From: SAR324 cluster bacterium
Lineage (GTDB): Bacteria > SAR324 > XYD2-FULL-50-16 > HCM1
Assembly (NCBI GenBank): GCA_002995645.1
Contig: PUHO01000007.1
Location: 1-64,000 of the forward strand
Length of the DNA stretch: 64,000 nt
Direction: 5' to 3'
How positions within the stretch are numbered: position 1 is the first letter of the stretch; every line of letters begins with the position of its first letter. Below, one piece after another: positions 34,778 to 43,698 of the stretch. The notes beneath the pieces were generated by a model. That model was not told the origin of the DNA. It saw only the letters and a program-made list of their open reading frames with translations, and ran no database searches. A program made the translations under genes and the position numbers.

Positions 34778-35047
34778 ATGACAAAAACAATTAGCTTACA
34801 AGTACCTATTACTAAAGGGGAAAGAACTATTACAGAGATAAGTTTATGCGAACCAAAAGCAAAACATTTACTTTCTCTTGACGAAGTAAACGGAGAAATT
34901 GCCAGTGTGTTTGCCTTAACGGCGGCGTTAAGCGGAGAGAGTGAAGCGCTGTTGCAAGAGCTATCTATTATAGATTTTGAAACAATTAAACAAGAATTAG
35001 ATAGCTTGCTTACAGTGGAAGACGATCTATTGGGGAAGTCCAAATAA
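34778..35047 (+). CDS. Tail assembly chaperone, Mu gp41-like
   Basis: 89 aa from the ATG at 34778, chosen for AAAGAAGGAT directly upstream; an in-frame ATG six codons earlier is less likely. It matches the Mu gp41 family (E. coli lambda G-like role): SLCEPKAKHLLSLDEVNGEIA near residue 25. It binds the tape measure protein during tail assembly. A second product by -1 frameshifting is likely (next entry). Confidence 0.78.
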   Translation: MTKTISLQVPITKGERTITEISLCEPKAKHLLSLDEVNGEIASVFALTAALSGESEALLQELSIIDFETIKQELDSLLTVEDDLLGKSK

Positions 35048-35190
35048 CGCCGTATGCAGTTGGTGAATTCATGGCGGATATTATGTTTATTTTTAAGGGC
35101 TTTGATTATATAAGTTTAAAAAATATGAAACTAGGGAATGTAATAGGTTGGTGGAAAAGAGGAAAGGAACGTATAGAGAGTGAGGAGTAG
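34778..35190 (+). CDS. Predicted -1 frameshift product of the tail chaperone (G-T type)
   Basis: In the -1 frame an ORF is open from 35005 to the stop at 35188-35190, spanning the gp41 stop at 35045. Slippage at GGGGAAG (35032-35038, zero-frame codons GGG AAG) would give a 137-aa fusion. The tail reads PYAVGEFMADIMFIFKG and ends in a Trp-rich basic segment (VIGWWKRGKERI), as expected of the T extension (compare the W/R-rich ends in other phages). Long-tailed phages commonly make such a pair. The heptamer is not a canonical XXXYYYZ site, so the exact slip point is uncertain. Confidence 0.55.
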
Positions 35191-35263
35191 GGTAATCAGG
35201 GGGTAAGGGGTTATTGCGGGAAGTAAGTAATAAGGGTGGGACAATTTATATAAGAGTAAGAAA

Positions 35264-36184
35264 ATGAATAGATATGTATCAAGTAATTTGAATAGACTAA
35301 AAGAGAAAATACAGTTTTTGCAAAAGCAACAAGATAGGTTAACACAAAAAAATAAAACACAATTGAGTTTTATACAAAACAAAAAGAAACCACTTGCGAT
35401 AAGCGGAGCAAGCAAACAGCAAGTACGTATATTTGACACAATGCAAAAAACGGCGAATAAAGAAAAAATCAAATATACCAATACGCTAGGAAAGCTAAAG
35501 AAAACACAAGACAACCGGCGTATAAGTAAAACAAACCGGCAAAGTGCCGTTACTAAACTCATAGGTAACGTGCAAAATAAAGAACAAAAATCATCTATTG
35601 TTTTACGTACTATGCCTTTTATAGGTATACAAACGAACCAAGAACAAAACGAAAAAGAACAACCGGAGAATCCCGTTGCTATAATCACTAAAGAGAGCCC
35701 TATTGTAACAAAGCAAAAAGCGCAAGTTATCCCTTCTTATTATATACGTAATGCCAACGTAAAAGCACGAGTTACGCAGCAAAAAGAAGGTAAAGTACAA
35801 AATACTTCTTTACATAAGATTATAAGCTTACAACCTAAGCAAGGAGAACAACGAAGTACGCGTTTTTTACAAACAAAATCTAAGCAAGCTTTGCCAACTA
35901 GAAACAAAGTTTCTTTTATAGATAACCTTGTTAGTAATCAAAAAACAAAAGCTAATAGCAAACAAAACGAAGCGTATAAACCTAGTTTGTTCGCACAAGA
36001 AAAAAGTAGTTATTTTGTAAAACAAAACGAAAGAAAAGAAAAAGATTCAATGACTATTCCACAAGAAATTATATTGAAAATAGAAACAGACGAAGGTATT
36101 AAAGCACATGTAAAACGTATTTCAGGGAAACAGGATAATATAGAAGTGCAAACAAAGCTTAATTGTGGGTATATATTTTCATAA
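35264..36184 (+). CDS. Probable short tape measure protein
   Basis: 306 aa in the tape-measure position between the tail chaperone and gpN genes. It is rich in Lys, Gln, Asn and Ser with a predicted N-terminal coiled coil (RLKEKIQFLQKQQDRLTQKN), no transmembrane segments and no recognisable peptidase. The C-terminal ILKIETDEGIKAHVKRIS stretch resembles the closing segment of some tape measures. Mu's tape measure is 683 aa and usually has hydrophobic segments. By the usual relation of ~0.15 nm per residue, this would give a short tail of roughly 45 nm. Assignment rests mainly on position. Confidence 0.6.
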   Translation: MNRYVSSNLNRLKEKIQFLQKQQDRLTQKNKTQLSFIQNKKKPLAISGASKQQVRIFDTMQKTANKEKIKYTNTLGKLKKTQDNRRISKTNRQSAVTKLIGNVQNKEQKSSIVLRTMPFIGIQTNQEQNEKEQPENPVAIITKESPIVTKQKAQVIPSYYIRNANVKARVTQQKEGKVQNTSLHKIISLQPKQGEQRSTRFLQTKSKQALPTRNKVSFIDNLVSNQKTKANSKQNEAYKPSLFAQEKSSYFVKQNERKEKDSMTIPQEIILKIETDEGIKAHVKRISGKQDNIEVQTKLNCGYIFS

Positions 36185-36220
36185 AAGAAGAGCAGATACA
36201 CAGGGAACAAAAGGAGGGAT

Positions 36221-37390
36221 ATGGAATTTAATAGCAGTGGTTTTCGCGCGTCTTACAGAGGAGTGCGGTTTCTAGTTTCAAAACATACGGAAGTAATAGG
36301 AAGAAACATACAAGTAGCTAGCTACGTTGGAAGTGAAAACTTAACTAGTATGGATTTAGGAAAGAAAGAAAAAAGATACAATATAGAAGCGTACGTTATA
36401 GGCGTTGATTATATAAAAGAGCGTGACGAGCTAAGAAAAGCATTAATGCAAAAAGGGGTTGGCATGTTAATTCATCCCTATCTAGGTGAAACAAGGGTAC
36501 GAGTTGAGTCCGTTAGTTTAATAGAAAGCGCCAAAGAAGGGAGAATGTGTCGTTTTTCCATTACCTTTGTAGAAGCGGGAAAGAATAAAGATATTACTCT
36601 CTCTGGTTTCAAACAAATAGACAAGCAAGCAAACGAGGCAAGACAAGCTTCGGCTTTGCAATTTGCCAGTACTATTAAGTTATATAATCAATCAAAGCAG
36701 GTTGTTGATTCAGCGCAATCTCATATGCATGCGGCAACTGATTTTATGGAGCGAGTAGCAAATAAAGCAACAGTAGAATCAAGAAGAGTAAGCAATATAG
36801 CGAGCTCTATTGCTGATTTTAGAGGTGCGATTCATAAATTGCAACGTACGCCCTATGAAGTGGCGTCTAGTTTTTTATCGCTTCATGCGGCAATTACTTC
36901 TTTGTTTACCACAGGGCAAGATAACAGCATCACCTCTTTAGAAACGCCGTTTTCTAGTTTCCTAGACGCCGAATCGTTTCATTTTGAAACTGATCAAAAT
37001 AAACCGACTGAAAATGAAAACGGAAAGGTGATTACTTTACTTTTACAACAAGCGGCCGTTATATCTTGCGGTGAAATTATGTCTAAAATGAAAGTAATGA
37101 GTAAAAATAGTGCGGAATCCATTGAAAAACAATTTAATAATTTTGCTCAAAAAGTAAACACATCTAGCGAAGTAAGTAATTTTATTAGCTTAACTGATTT
37201 TCGCTTAAGTAGCATAGAAGCGTTACGTGCCGATTCGTCCGGTTTGCATATAGAAAAAAAATCGTTAGTAACAAACTATATTCCTAGTTTAGTGTTTTCT
37301 AAATTAAAACAAACAAAAGAAGCGGATATTTTATACCTTAATACACCGCAAAACCCTTTGTTTCTTAAAGGAGAAATAATTCATGTCTGA
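36221..37390 (+). CDS. Mu gpN-like DNA circularisation/tail protein (gp43)
   Basis: 389 aa. The N-terminal ~100 residues match PF07157 (SGFRASYRGVRFLVSKHTEV, then RRYNIEAYVIGVDY-like KRYNIEAYVIGVDY and LIHPYLGETRVRVE). The middle is helical. It joins the tail tube to the baseplate. AAAAGGAGGG precedes the ATG. It overlaps the next gene by 8 bp. Confidence 0.85.
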   Translation: MEFNSSGFRASYRGVRFLVSKHTEVIGRNIQVASYVGSENLTSMDLGKKEKRYNIEAYVIGVDYIKERDELRKALMQKGVGMLIHPYLGETRVRVESVSLIESAKEGRMCRFSITFVEAGKNKDITLSGFKQIDKQANEARQASALQFASTIKLYNQSKQVVDSAQSHMHAATDFMERVANKATVESRRVSNIASSIADFRGAIHKLQRTPYEVASSFLSLHAAITSLFTTGQDNSITSLETPFSSFLDAESFHFETDQNKPTENENGKVITLLLQQAAVISCGEIMSKMKVMSKNSAESIEKQFNNFAQKVNTSSEVSNFISLTDFRLSSIEALRADSSGLHIEKKSLVTNYIPSLVFSKLKQTKEADILYLNTPQNPLFLKGEIIHV

Positions 37391-38357
37391 TATTATTTTA
37401 AAATGTGACGGCAAGGCTTTTGTTGGTTGGAAATATATTCACCTTGTTTGCACTATGCAAGCTATTGCCTATTCGTTTTGTGTTGAAATGGATTTGAATA
37501 AAGATAATGCACCTTATTTTAATCAAATAAAAACCCATAGTTCTATTGAATTAATAGGTATAGATAACGAAACTAAAGTAAAGCAAGTGCTTTTAACAGG
37601 CTATATTGACAAAATAAAACGTATTATTAGCCCGGAGGAATCAAGCGTTCAAATACAAGGAAGAAGCAAAACAAGGGATTTAATAGATTGTGTGATTACA
37701 AAATCATTTGCCCAAAATCAAAGCTTAACAGCAGTAGCAAAAAGTATTTGCAACGATTTTTCAATAGAGGTGACAAGTGATAATACAAGCGTATTAGAAG
37801 ATAAACTGTGCTTCTCTTTGCAAACGCCTTTTTATATCTTAAATGAATTAGCAAAAAATCAAAATAAAGTTCTCTTAACCAATAATAAAGGTAATCTCTT
37901 AATACAAGATAAAGTTAGCAAAGAAGTACTTCCAACACCTTTAATAGAAGGAGAAAATATTATATTAGCCGAAATGGAAGAAAACGGAAGCAATCAGTTT
38001 TCTAGTTATAAAGTTAAAATAGAAGAACAAGCAAGCATAGAAGAACAAGATGAAAACGTACCTTGTTTTAGACCGTATGAAATCCTTTCAGCTATACAAG
38101 AAAGCAAAGAAGTAAGTAAACAAATAGCTTTATTTGAAAAACGAAAACGAGCTTACTTTAAAATAAAAGTCGTTATTCTTGGCTGGGAATATAGTCAAGG
38201 CAAGTTTTGGCAAGAAAACAAGCTTTGTGAAGTTAATTTGCCTAGTTTATTCACTAATAGCAAAACGCTATTAATTGAATCAGTTACTTTTAATTTGATT
38301 CATTTTGAGAAAACAACTGTGCTAACGTTAGTCAAACCGGAGACCTATCATGTTTGA
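37383..38357 (+). CDS. Baseplate hub protein, Mu gpP-like (gp44)
   Basis: 324 aa, somewhat shorter than Mu gp44 (379). Hub-like N-terminus with a GYIDKIKRIISPEESSVQIQGRSKTRDLIDCV stretch near residues 70-105 that is typical of Mu gpP family proteins. It forms the central hub on which the spike sits. Overlaps its neighbours on both sides by 8 bp, indicating coupled translation. Confidence 0.83.
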   Translation: MSDIILKCDGKAFVGWKYIHLVCTMQAIAYSFCVEMDLNKDNAPYFNQIKTHSSIELIGIDNETKVKQVLLTGYIDKIKRIISPEESSVQIQGRSKTRDLIDCVITKSFAQNQSLTAVAKSICNDFSIEVTSDNTSVLEDKLCFSLQTPFYILNELAKNQNKVLLTNNKGNLLIQDKVSKEVLPTPLIEGENIILAEMEENGSNQFSSYKVKIEEQASIEEQDENVPCFRPYEILSAIQESKEVSKQIALFEKRKRAYFKIKVVILGWEYSQGKFWQENKLCEVNLPSLFTNSKTLLIESVTFNLIHFEKTTVLTLVKPETYHV

Positions 38358-38856
38358 AAAAGATTTGATTACTGCCTTAAAGAGATGCGTTTTTTCTCTT
38401 ATACTTAAAGGTAAAGCCAAGAGAATAGAACAAAAAGAAGTGCAAGTCCTTGTATATGATGAAGAGGTAAGAACACTTAAAAGGTTGGATAATTCATATG
38501 GCATACAAACAAAACCAAGTTTAAGCGATAAACTAAGTGTTATTGCTTTTTTTAAGAAAGGCATAGCCTCGCAAGGCGTGAGTCTAGCCATACAAGAAGA
38601 GAAGGTGCCTGATCTTGGATTAACAGAAGGGGAAGTAGCGGTATATAATCGCGCTGGCGTTAAGGTGATATTAAAGGCAAACGGCAAGCTAGAAGTGAGT
38701 AATAAAACTGCGAGTTTAGCAGAAATCCTAGATAGCTTTATTAGTCAAGTTATGCAAATACAAACAACAGGCAGCCCAGTCAATCATGCGCTTTCTCCAA
38801 CAAGTATACAAGCTTTGCTACAAATACAAATCAAATTAAAATCGTTGTTAACATAA
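38350..38856 (+). CDS. Baseplate spike protein, Mu gp45-like
   Basis: 168 aa. OB-fold region followed by the beta-helical spike pattern EGEVAVYNRAGVKVILKANGKLEV near residue 97 and a C-terminal helix. Mu gp45 pierces the host outer membrane. The iron-binding HxH tip found in some spikes is not obvious here. Overlaps gp44 by 8 bp and gp46 by 1 bp. Confidence 0.82.
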   Translation: MFEKDLITALKRCVFSLILKGKAKRIEQKEVQVLVYDEEVRTLKRLDNSYGIQTKPSLSDKLSVIAFFKKGIASQGVSLAIQEEKVPDLGLTEGEVAVYNRAGVKVILKANGKLEVSNKTASLAEILDSFISQVMQIQTTGSPVNHALSPTSIQALLQIQIKLKSLLT

Positions 38857-39182
38857 TGAAAATAGAAGAGTATAAAAATCTAACTACCTTAATTAAAATC
38901 AGTTTAGATACGGAGTTAAACACATGGTGGGCAAATAGTAAGCTAGGTAGCGATATAGTGGCTTTACTCAAAACGGGGAAGGTCAATAATACAACGTTAT
39001 TAAAGTTGTATTCTAGTGCAAAAGAAGCGTTAAACTGGCTACTAGAAGACGAACTTGTTAAAGAAATGGATATTCTTATTGCACAAGATAAAGTGAATAA
39101 AAATAGAATTAATTTTAATATTAATATAGTTAAACCTGACGGGAACGACGATCGGATTAACTACGTATATAATCTAAAATAG
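38856..39182 (+). CDS. Baseplate wedge protein, Mu gp46-like
   Basis: 108 aa. GP46 family (PF07409), related to T4 gp25 and P2 gpW. Marks: WWANSKLGSDIVALLKTGKV near residue 24, SSAKEALNWLLEDELV and the end VKPDGNDDRINYVY. Forms the wedge with gp47 and gp48. Confidence 0.82.
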   Translation: MKIEEYKNLTTLIKISLDTELNTWWANSKLGSDIVALLKTGKVNNTTLLKLYSSAKEALNWLLEDELVKEMDILIAQDKVNKNRINFNINIVKPDGNDDRINYVYNLK

Positions 39183-39190
39183 GAAGATAT

Positions 39191-40243
39191 ATGGCTTTTA
39201 AAAGACCTACACTAGAAGAATTAAAACACAGAATAAGAGGGGATATAAATTCGCGTTTGCAAGTAGGCAAGAATCTAGAAAGATATGATTTATTGTCTAT
39301 TCTAGGCGAAGTGGAAGCAGGCGGGCAACATAGTTTATACGGTGCGCTTGCCTTTCTTTCAAGACAACTATTTATTGCCACAGCAGAAGGCGCCTATTTA
39401 GATAGATTACTATCATGGCGGGGCATTGTTCGAAGTGAAGCAACCGTAGCAAGAGGCAACGTAGAACTAACCGGCGTAAGTGGTAGTGTTATTCCTGAAA
39501 ATACGGCGCTTTCCGGAGAAAACAGTATTTTATATAAAACAAATACGTTAGTACTTATCGGCGCGTCCGGTAAAACTACGGTGGAAGTTGTGGCAACACA
39601 AGCAGGAGATAAAGGAAACTTACCAAGTAAATCTAGTTTACATCTAGTTGTTAGCATAGCCGGTGTGAAAGACGAGGCAATCGTATGTAAAGACGGATTA
39701 CAAGGAGGAGAGGAAATAGAAAGTGATAATTCATATCGAATCAGAGCGGCAAAAGAGGTGAGTACTTCTTTATCAAGATACGGCAAAGACGGTGATTTTG
39801 CTTTTTGGGCAAAAGAAAGTAGTAACGGCATAGACAGAGCATGGGAAATACGCAATGCAGATACGTACGGGACTTTACTTATCCAAGTGGCAAGAGGCAA
39901 CGTGCAAGCAACAAGCTCTTCGATTCAAGAAGCGGAAAAATATATTTTAGATAGAGCGCCTATAGGTATACGATATAAAATAGAAACGCCACAAATCCAA
40001 ACAGTGGATTTAAGCCTTTCAATCCAACCGGGAAGCCAACAATATCAAGATAAAGCAAGCGATGCTATTAGGTTATATTTTCAGCAAAAGGCAACGCCAA
40101 ACAAGGTACTTCAGTTAAATGAAATACAAAAGGTAGTTGAATCAGTGCCGAACGTTTTTCACGTAGAAATTCATAAACCAACGCAAGATATCCCGTTTGA
40201 TTTGCAAACCTTGCCGGTTATAGGAGCGATTACATATGTTTAA
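39191..40243 (+). CDS. Baseplate J-like protein, Mu gp47-like
   Basis: 350 aa (Mu gp47 is 360). Baseplate_J family (PF04865): FKRPTLEELKHRIRGDINSRL at the start, GGQHSLYGALAFLSRQLF, GAYLDRLLSWRGI and the middle QGGEEIESDNSYRIRAAKE segment. Part of the wedge that triggers contraction. 8-bp overlap with the next gene. Confidence 0.9.
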   Translation: MAFKRPTLEELKHRIRGDINSRLQVGKNLERYDLLSILGEVEAGGQHSLYGALAFLSRQLFIATAEGAYLDRLLSWRGIVRSEATVARGNVELTGVSGSVIPENTALSGENSILYKTNTLVLIGASGKTTVEVVATQAGDKGNLPSKSSLHLVVSIAGVKDEAIVCKDGLQGGEEIESDNSYRIRAAKEVSTSLSRYGKDGDFAFWAKESSNGIDRAWEIRNADTYGTLLIQVARGNVQATSSSIQEAEKYILDRAPIGIRYKIETPQIQTVDLSLSIQPGSQQYQDKASDAIRLYFQQKATPNKVLQLNEIQKVVESVPNVFHVEIHKPTQDIPFDLQTLPVIGAITYV

Positions 40244-40793
40244 AAAATTTAGTGAAATAGAATATACTGCCGCTTTATTACAGCTACTTCCTATTGGCAA
40301 GATTTGGGAACAAGAAAAACAAACGCCGCAAGGAGACGTCTATGCTATCCTACGTGCTAGAGCTGCCGAGTATAAACGTTTTGACACTATGTTAGCTAAA
40401 CTTTTTGAAGAATCTATCCCGTCAAAAGCAAACTTAATGATAGACGAATGGGAAAAGGAAGCTTCTTTGCCTATGACAAAAGATCAAATTAACGTTAGAA
40501 GATACCGCGTTATAGACGCCTTAAATCAAATGCATAACGTAACGCAAGAATCAATGGCGCAAATAGCTAGCATTTTTAATTATTACGTAACCATTCAAAG
40601 AGTGAAAGGATTTAAATTAGCACAAACAGGTAAAATACGTAGTGGCGAACGAAAATATACAACAAATTATTATTACTTTTTTTTGTTTATTACAAAAACA
40701 CCTAATGCAAAACCAAATATAAAATATGAACAGTTAGTACGTAGTCAAATACTAAGTTGTTTTTCAATTAAATTTATTTACGAGGCAATATGA
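40236..40793 (+). CDS. Baseplate protein, Mu gp48-like (DUF2313)
   Basis: 185 aa (Mu gp48 is 190). DUF2313 pattern: AALLQLLPIGKIWE near residue 10, LARAAEYKRFD-like LRARAAEYKRFD near 42, then DEWEKEASLP. Completes the wedge. Overlaps the tail fibre gene by 4 bp. Confidence 0.87.
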   Translation: MFKKFSEIEYTAALLQLLPIGKIWEQEKQTPQGDVYAILRARAAEYKRFDTMLAKLFEESIPSKANLMIDEWEKEASLPMTKDQINVRRYRVIDALNQMHNVTQESMAQIASIFNYYVTIQRVKGFKLAQTGKIRSGERKYTTNYYYFFLFITKTPNAKPNIKYEQLVRSQILSCFSIKFIYEAI

Positions 40794-41680
40794 CGTTATA
40801 CCCTAATGATCCGCTAGATAGTGCAAATCAAAGAGTCGTAGGTCTAGAAAATGGCAAATTTACAGACGGCGATCCAGTCAAAGGCATTGCGCCAAGTATT
40901 ATTCCGGCACAGTGGCAAAATTTATTAACTGATTTACTAGAAACGGCAATTTTACAAGAAAACGGAAGCGTTAATAATACGGATATCCATCAACTAGCCA
41001 ATGTTTTAACTAATATCCACAAGCTTATTCAAACAAATAAAACGAATATAGCTACTAATAAATCAAACATAACGCAAGAAACCGCTAACCTGTTAACAAC
41101 GTTAAACACAAAAATAAGCCAAGCAAACCAAAATTTGACTAATGAAATGGCGAATGCGGCAACAAAAAGATCAACCTTACAAACAGATTTAACAAACCTG
41201 CTTAACCGTGCTAAAGCGGATTTAACTAGTCTTATTAACCAAGCTAGTAGCCGCGTTCCTGTTGGCACAATCTTGCAATATTACGGAAGAACGGCGCCAA
41301 GCGGTTTTTTGTTATGTGACGGTACGTCTTATTATAGATCTAGTTATAGCGAATTATCGCATTTAATATCATCAGGTAGTTCAAGTGAATTTAAAGTTCC
41401 TGATTTACGTGATAGATTTGTACAAACTAAAACGCACGATATCGGCGTCCATGAAGACGGCAAGGTACCGTATAATCATAGTACGTTCGGTGAAATGTTT
41501 ACTCGCGGCACCGTTACGGGAACAGGCAATTTTTCAGTAGTTAGAAACACGCATACTTTTGATTTAAATAATTTAGGTCATGGTCAAGAATATGCTTTTA
41601 ATACTTTATATTTTTCAATCGGAAGCGGAAATAAAGTATTGCCAGATAACATTGTGCTTAATGCTATTATTAAATACTAA
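40790..41680 (+). CDS. Tail fibre protein with collar domain
   Basis: 296 aa. N-terminal attachment region (DGDPVKGIAPSIIPAQWQNLLTDLLE near residue 27), a Asn/Thr-rich coiled coil (about 80-155), then a phage tail collar domain (PVGTILQYYGRTAPSGFLLCDG near residue 160) and the typical end LPDNIVLNAIIKY. It is short for a fibre, so receptor reach is limited. Followed by a fibre assembly gene. Confidence 0.85.
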   Translation: MTLYPNDPLDSANQRVVGLENGKFTDGDPVKGIAPSIIPAQWQNLLTDLLETAILQENGSVNNTDIHQLANVLTNIHKLIQTNKTNIATNKSNITQETANLLTTLNTKISQANQNLTNEMANAATKRSTLQTDLTNLLNRAKADLTSLINQASSRVPVGTILQYYGRTAPSGFLLCDGTSYYRSSYSELSHLISSGSSSEFKVPDLRDRFVQTKTHDIGVHEDGKVPYNHSTFGEMFTRGTVTGTGNFSVVRNTHTFDLNNLGHGQEYAFNTLYFSIGSGNKVLPDNIVLNAIIKY

Positions 41681-41700
41681 ATTATTTTTCAAGAGGAACT

Positions 41701-42408
41701 ATGTTAGTATATCACTATGACAGAATAACAAAAGAATATAAAATAACAACGCAAGCCAACGTAGATCCCAAAATACCAAATAGGTATTTGCTCCCAGCCT
41801 GCGCAAGCTTTACTCCCATACCGGAAACAAAGGAAGGTTACGCCATTGTGTATAATGAGACAAGTAAAACATGGGAGTATATAGAAGATTATAGAGGCAA
41901 AACAATATGGCAAGATTATCAAACTTCAAAAAAAATAATGAAAATAGGGAGTCTTCCGTTCGGTTGGAGTTTAACCCAGCCGGAAGCGCCAATATATATA
42001 AGTAAAAAAGAAAAAAGTAGGCAAATATCTTTTCAGACAAATCAAATATTATATAAAGGAGTGGTTATTCATATAAACAAAGTGGCAAGGAAGTTTATAG
42101 CAACAACTAAGTTTTTACAGCACCTTTGTATGATTGAACCGATAATGAAAGAAACAGAAACAAAGCAGCTAGCGCACTATAACCCTAAAGCCGAAGTATC
42201 ACCAACAACAGGAAGTTATACCTTACAAGACGACTGGTTTCAAGAATATGCTTTTTCTAGGAAAGAAGTAAGTTATATTAAAGATAAGATATATAGTTTT
42301 TGGCAAGCTTATAAAGCGGAGAAGTACCGTTGTTTACGAGCTATTGAGCTAGCGAAAAATAAGCAAGAAATAGATAACGTTACGTTTAACCAGAATTGTA
42401 TAAACTAA
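41701..42408 (+). CDS. Tail fibre assembly-type protein
   Basis: 235 aa. The first ~90 residues follow the common tail-fibre-assembly pattern: VYHYDRITKEYKITTQANVDP, LLPACASFTPIPETKEGYAIVYNETSKTWEYIEDYRGKTIW. The C-terminal part is unassigned and helical. It is the last gene of the cluster and its stop codon is 4 bp from the convergent aroA stop. Confidence 0.8.
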   Translation: MLVYHYDRITKEYKITTQANVDPKIPNRYLLPACASFTPIPETKEGYAIVYNETSKTWEYIEDYRGKTIWQDYQTSKKIMKIGSLPFGWSLTQPEAPIYISKKEKSRQISFQTNQILYKGVVIHINKVARKFIATTKFLQHLCMIEPIMKETETKQLAHYNPKAEVSPTTGSYTLQDDWFQEYAFSRKEVSYIKDKIYSFWQAYKAEKYRCLRAIELAKNKQEIDNVTFNQNCIN

Positions 42409-42427
42409 ATACTACGTAGTAGTTAGT
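42404..42427. repeat. 24-bp near-perfect palindrome at the right edge of the Mu-like cluster
   Basis: ACTAAATACTAC followed by GTAGTAGTTAGT, one mismatched pair, centred at 42415/42416. It covers the stop codons of both the last phage gene and aroA. It has no loop and lacks U-tracts, so a protein-binding or recombination site is as likely as a bidirectional terminator. Confidence 0.6.
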
Positions 42428-43698
42428 AAAGGCAAAAAGGTTTCAAAGAAATGCGGGAAGGTTTTAGAAACGCAAGCAGGATGTTTAATACTACAACCTT
42501 TCACTTTTGCCGCAATTAAAGCAAACGACATTGCCATACGATGATCGTCATAGGTGTTAAACGAAACGGGATTATATGAATCACTGGGCGTTATAGTTAA
42601 ACTACTTGGCGTTTGTTCGCAAATAGCGCCAAGTTTAGTTAACTCTGTTGCAATAGCGTCTATACGATCGCATTCTTTTAAACGCATATTTGCTATATTA
42701 TAAATAGTCGTTTTGCCAGTTGCAAATAAAGCGACTGATGCCAAAGTTGGTGCAACGTCACTCATTGTGTTCATATCAATGGCAACTGATTGTAAGCGAT
42801 TCGTTGGTTTGCTAACTGTAATGGTCGAGTCCGTTCTTTCTACTAAACAGCCCATTTGTTCCAATATTTTCGCAAATCCCCAATCACCTTGCGTTGAATA
42901 AGGGGAAAAGCCGTTTAAAGTAATACTTCCCCCCACAATAGCAGGTAACGCTAAAAAATAAGAAGCAGTGGAAGCGTCTGTTTCCACTGTGTATTCTTGT
43001 GCTTGGTATGCTTGATTTGCCTTAATTACTAAACTAGAAGCCGAAAGCCAAGAAACGGTTACGCCGAAATTTTTCATTAATTCTAAAGTCATATCAATAT
43101 AAGTTTTAGAAACAATATTCCCTTCTAACGATATACGTATATCTTTATGAGCATAAGGCGCGCACATTAATAGAGCAGAAATATATTGCGAACTATGTTC
43201 AGCGTATAACGTAACTTGCCCGCCTTGTATTCCATTTGCCTGAATCTGTAACGGTAAAGATTCAGTTTTGTTTATATGGGTAATCTTACAACCAAGCTGT
43301 TGTAGTGCAATAGTAAGGTCCTTAATTGGACGTTGTTGCATACGATCGTTACCGGTAAGAACGTATTCTCCTTTCCCCAAATTTAAAGCGGCAGTTAAAA
43401 AACGAGACGCCGTCCCCGCATTTTCAATATACAAAGGGTGTGTGTGACTTGTAAAAGCCCCGCCTAGACCATGTATGATATGCTGATTCTCTTTTTTGAT
43501 AATAGTAACGCCTAGCTTTTGTAACGCCTGTTGCATGTAATGGGTGTCATCACATACCAGCACGTTAGTAAGCTTACTTGTTCCTTTAGCAAGTGCCGCA
43601 AGTAATAAAGCACGATTACTAATACTTTTTGAAGAAGGAATAGTCAAAGTTGCCTTAACGGCGTTACTTGTAGGTATCGGTAACGGATTAGTATTCAT
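42412..43698 (-). CDS. aroA: 3-phosphoshikimate 1-carboxyvinyltransferase (EPSP synthase)
   Basis: 428 aa, normal length. Sixth step of the shikimate pathway. Marks: SSKSISNRALLLAALA near residue 22, ENAGTASRFLTAAL near residue 90 (consensus GNAGTAxR), SQYISALLMCAPYA near residue 166, ETDASTASYFL and the C-terminal YDDHRMAMSFAL. The ATG directly abuts the thrC stop, so the two are cotranscribed. Confidence 0.95.
   Translation of the reverse strand: MNTNPLPIPTSNAVKATLTIPSSKSISNRALLLAALAKGTSKLTNVLVCDDTHYMQQALQKLGVTIIKKENQHIIHGLGGAFTSHTHPLYIENAGTASRFLTAALNLGKGEYVLTGNDRMQQRPIKDLTIALQQLGCKITHINKTESLPLQIQANGIQGGQVTLYAEHSSQYISALLMCAPYAHKDIRISLEGNIVSKTYIDMTLELMKNFGVTVSWLSASSLVIKANQAYQAQEYTVETDASTASYFLALPAIVGGSITLNGFSPYSTQGDWGFAKILEQMGCLVERTDSTITVSKPTNRLQSVAIDMNTMSDVAPTLASVALFATGKTTIYNIANMRLKECDRIDAIATELTKLGAICEQTPSSLTITPSDSYNPVSFNTYDDHRMAMSFALIAAKVKGCSIKHPACVSKTFPHFFETFLPLLTTT

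Noticed and set aside
35131..35688. 185-aa minus-strand ORF
   Set aside because: Antisense shadow of the tape measure candidate; Phe/Cys/Leu-rich translation of a Lys/Gln-rich gene.
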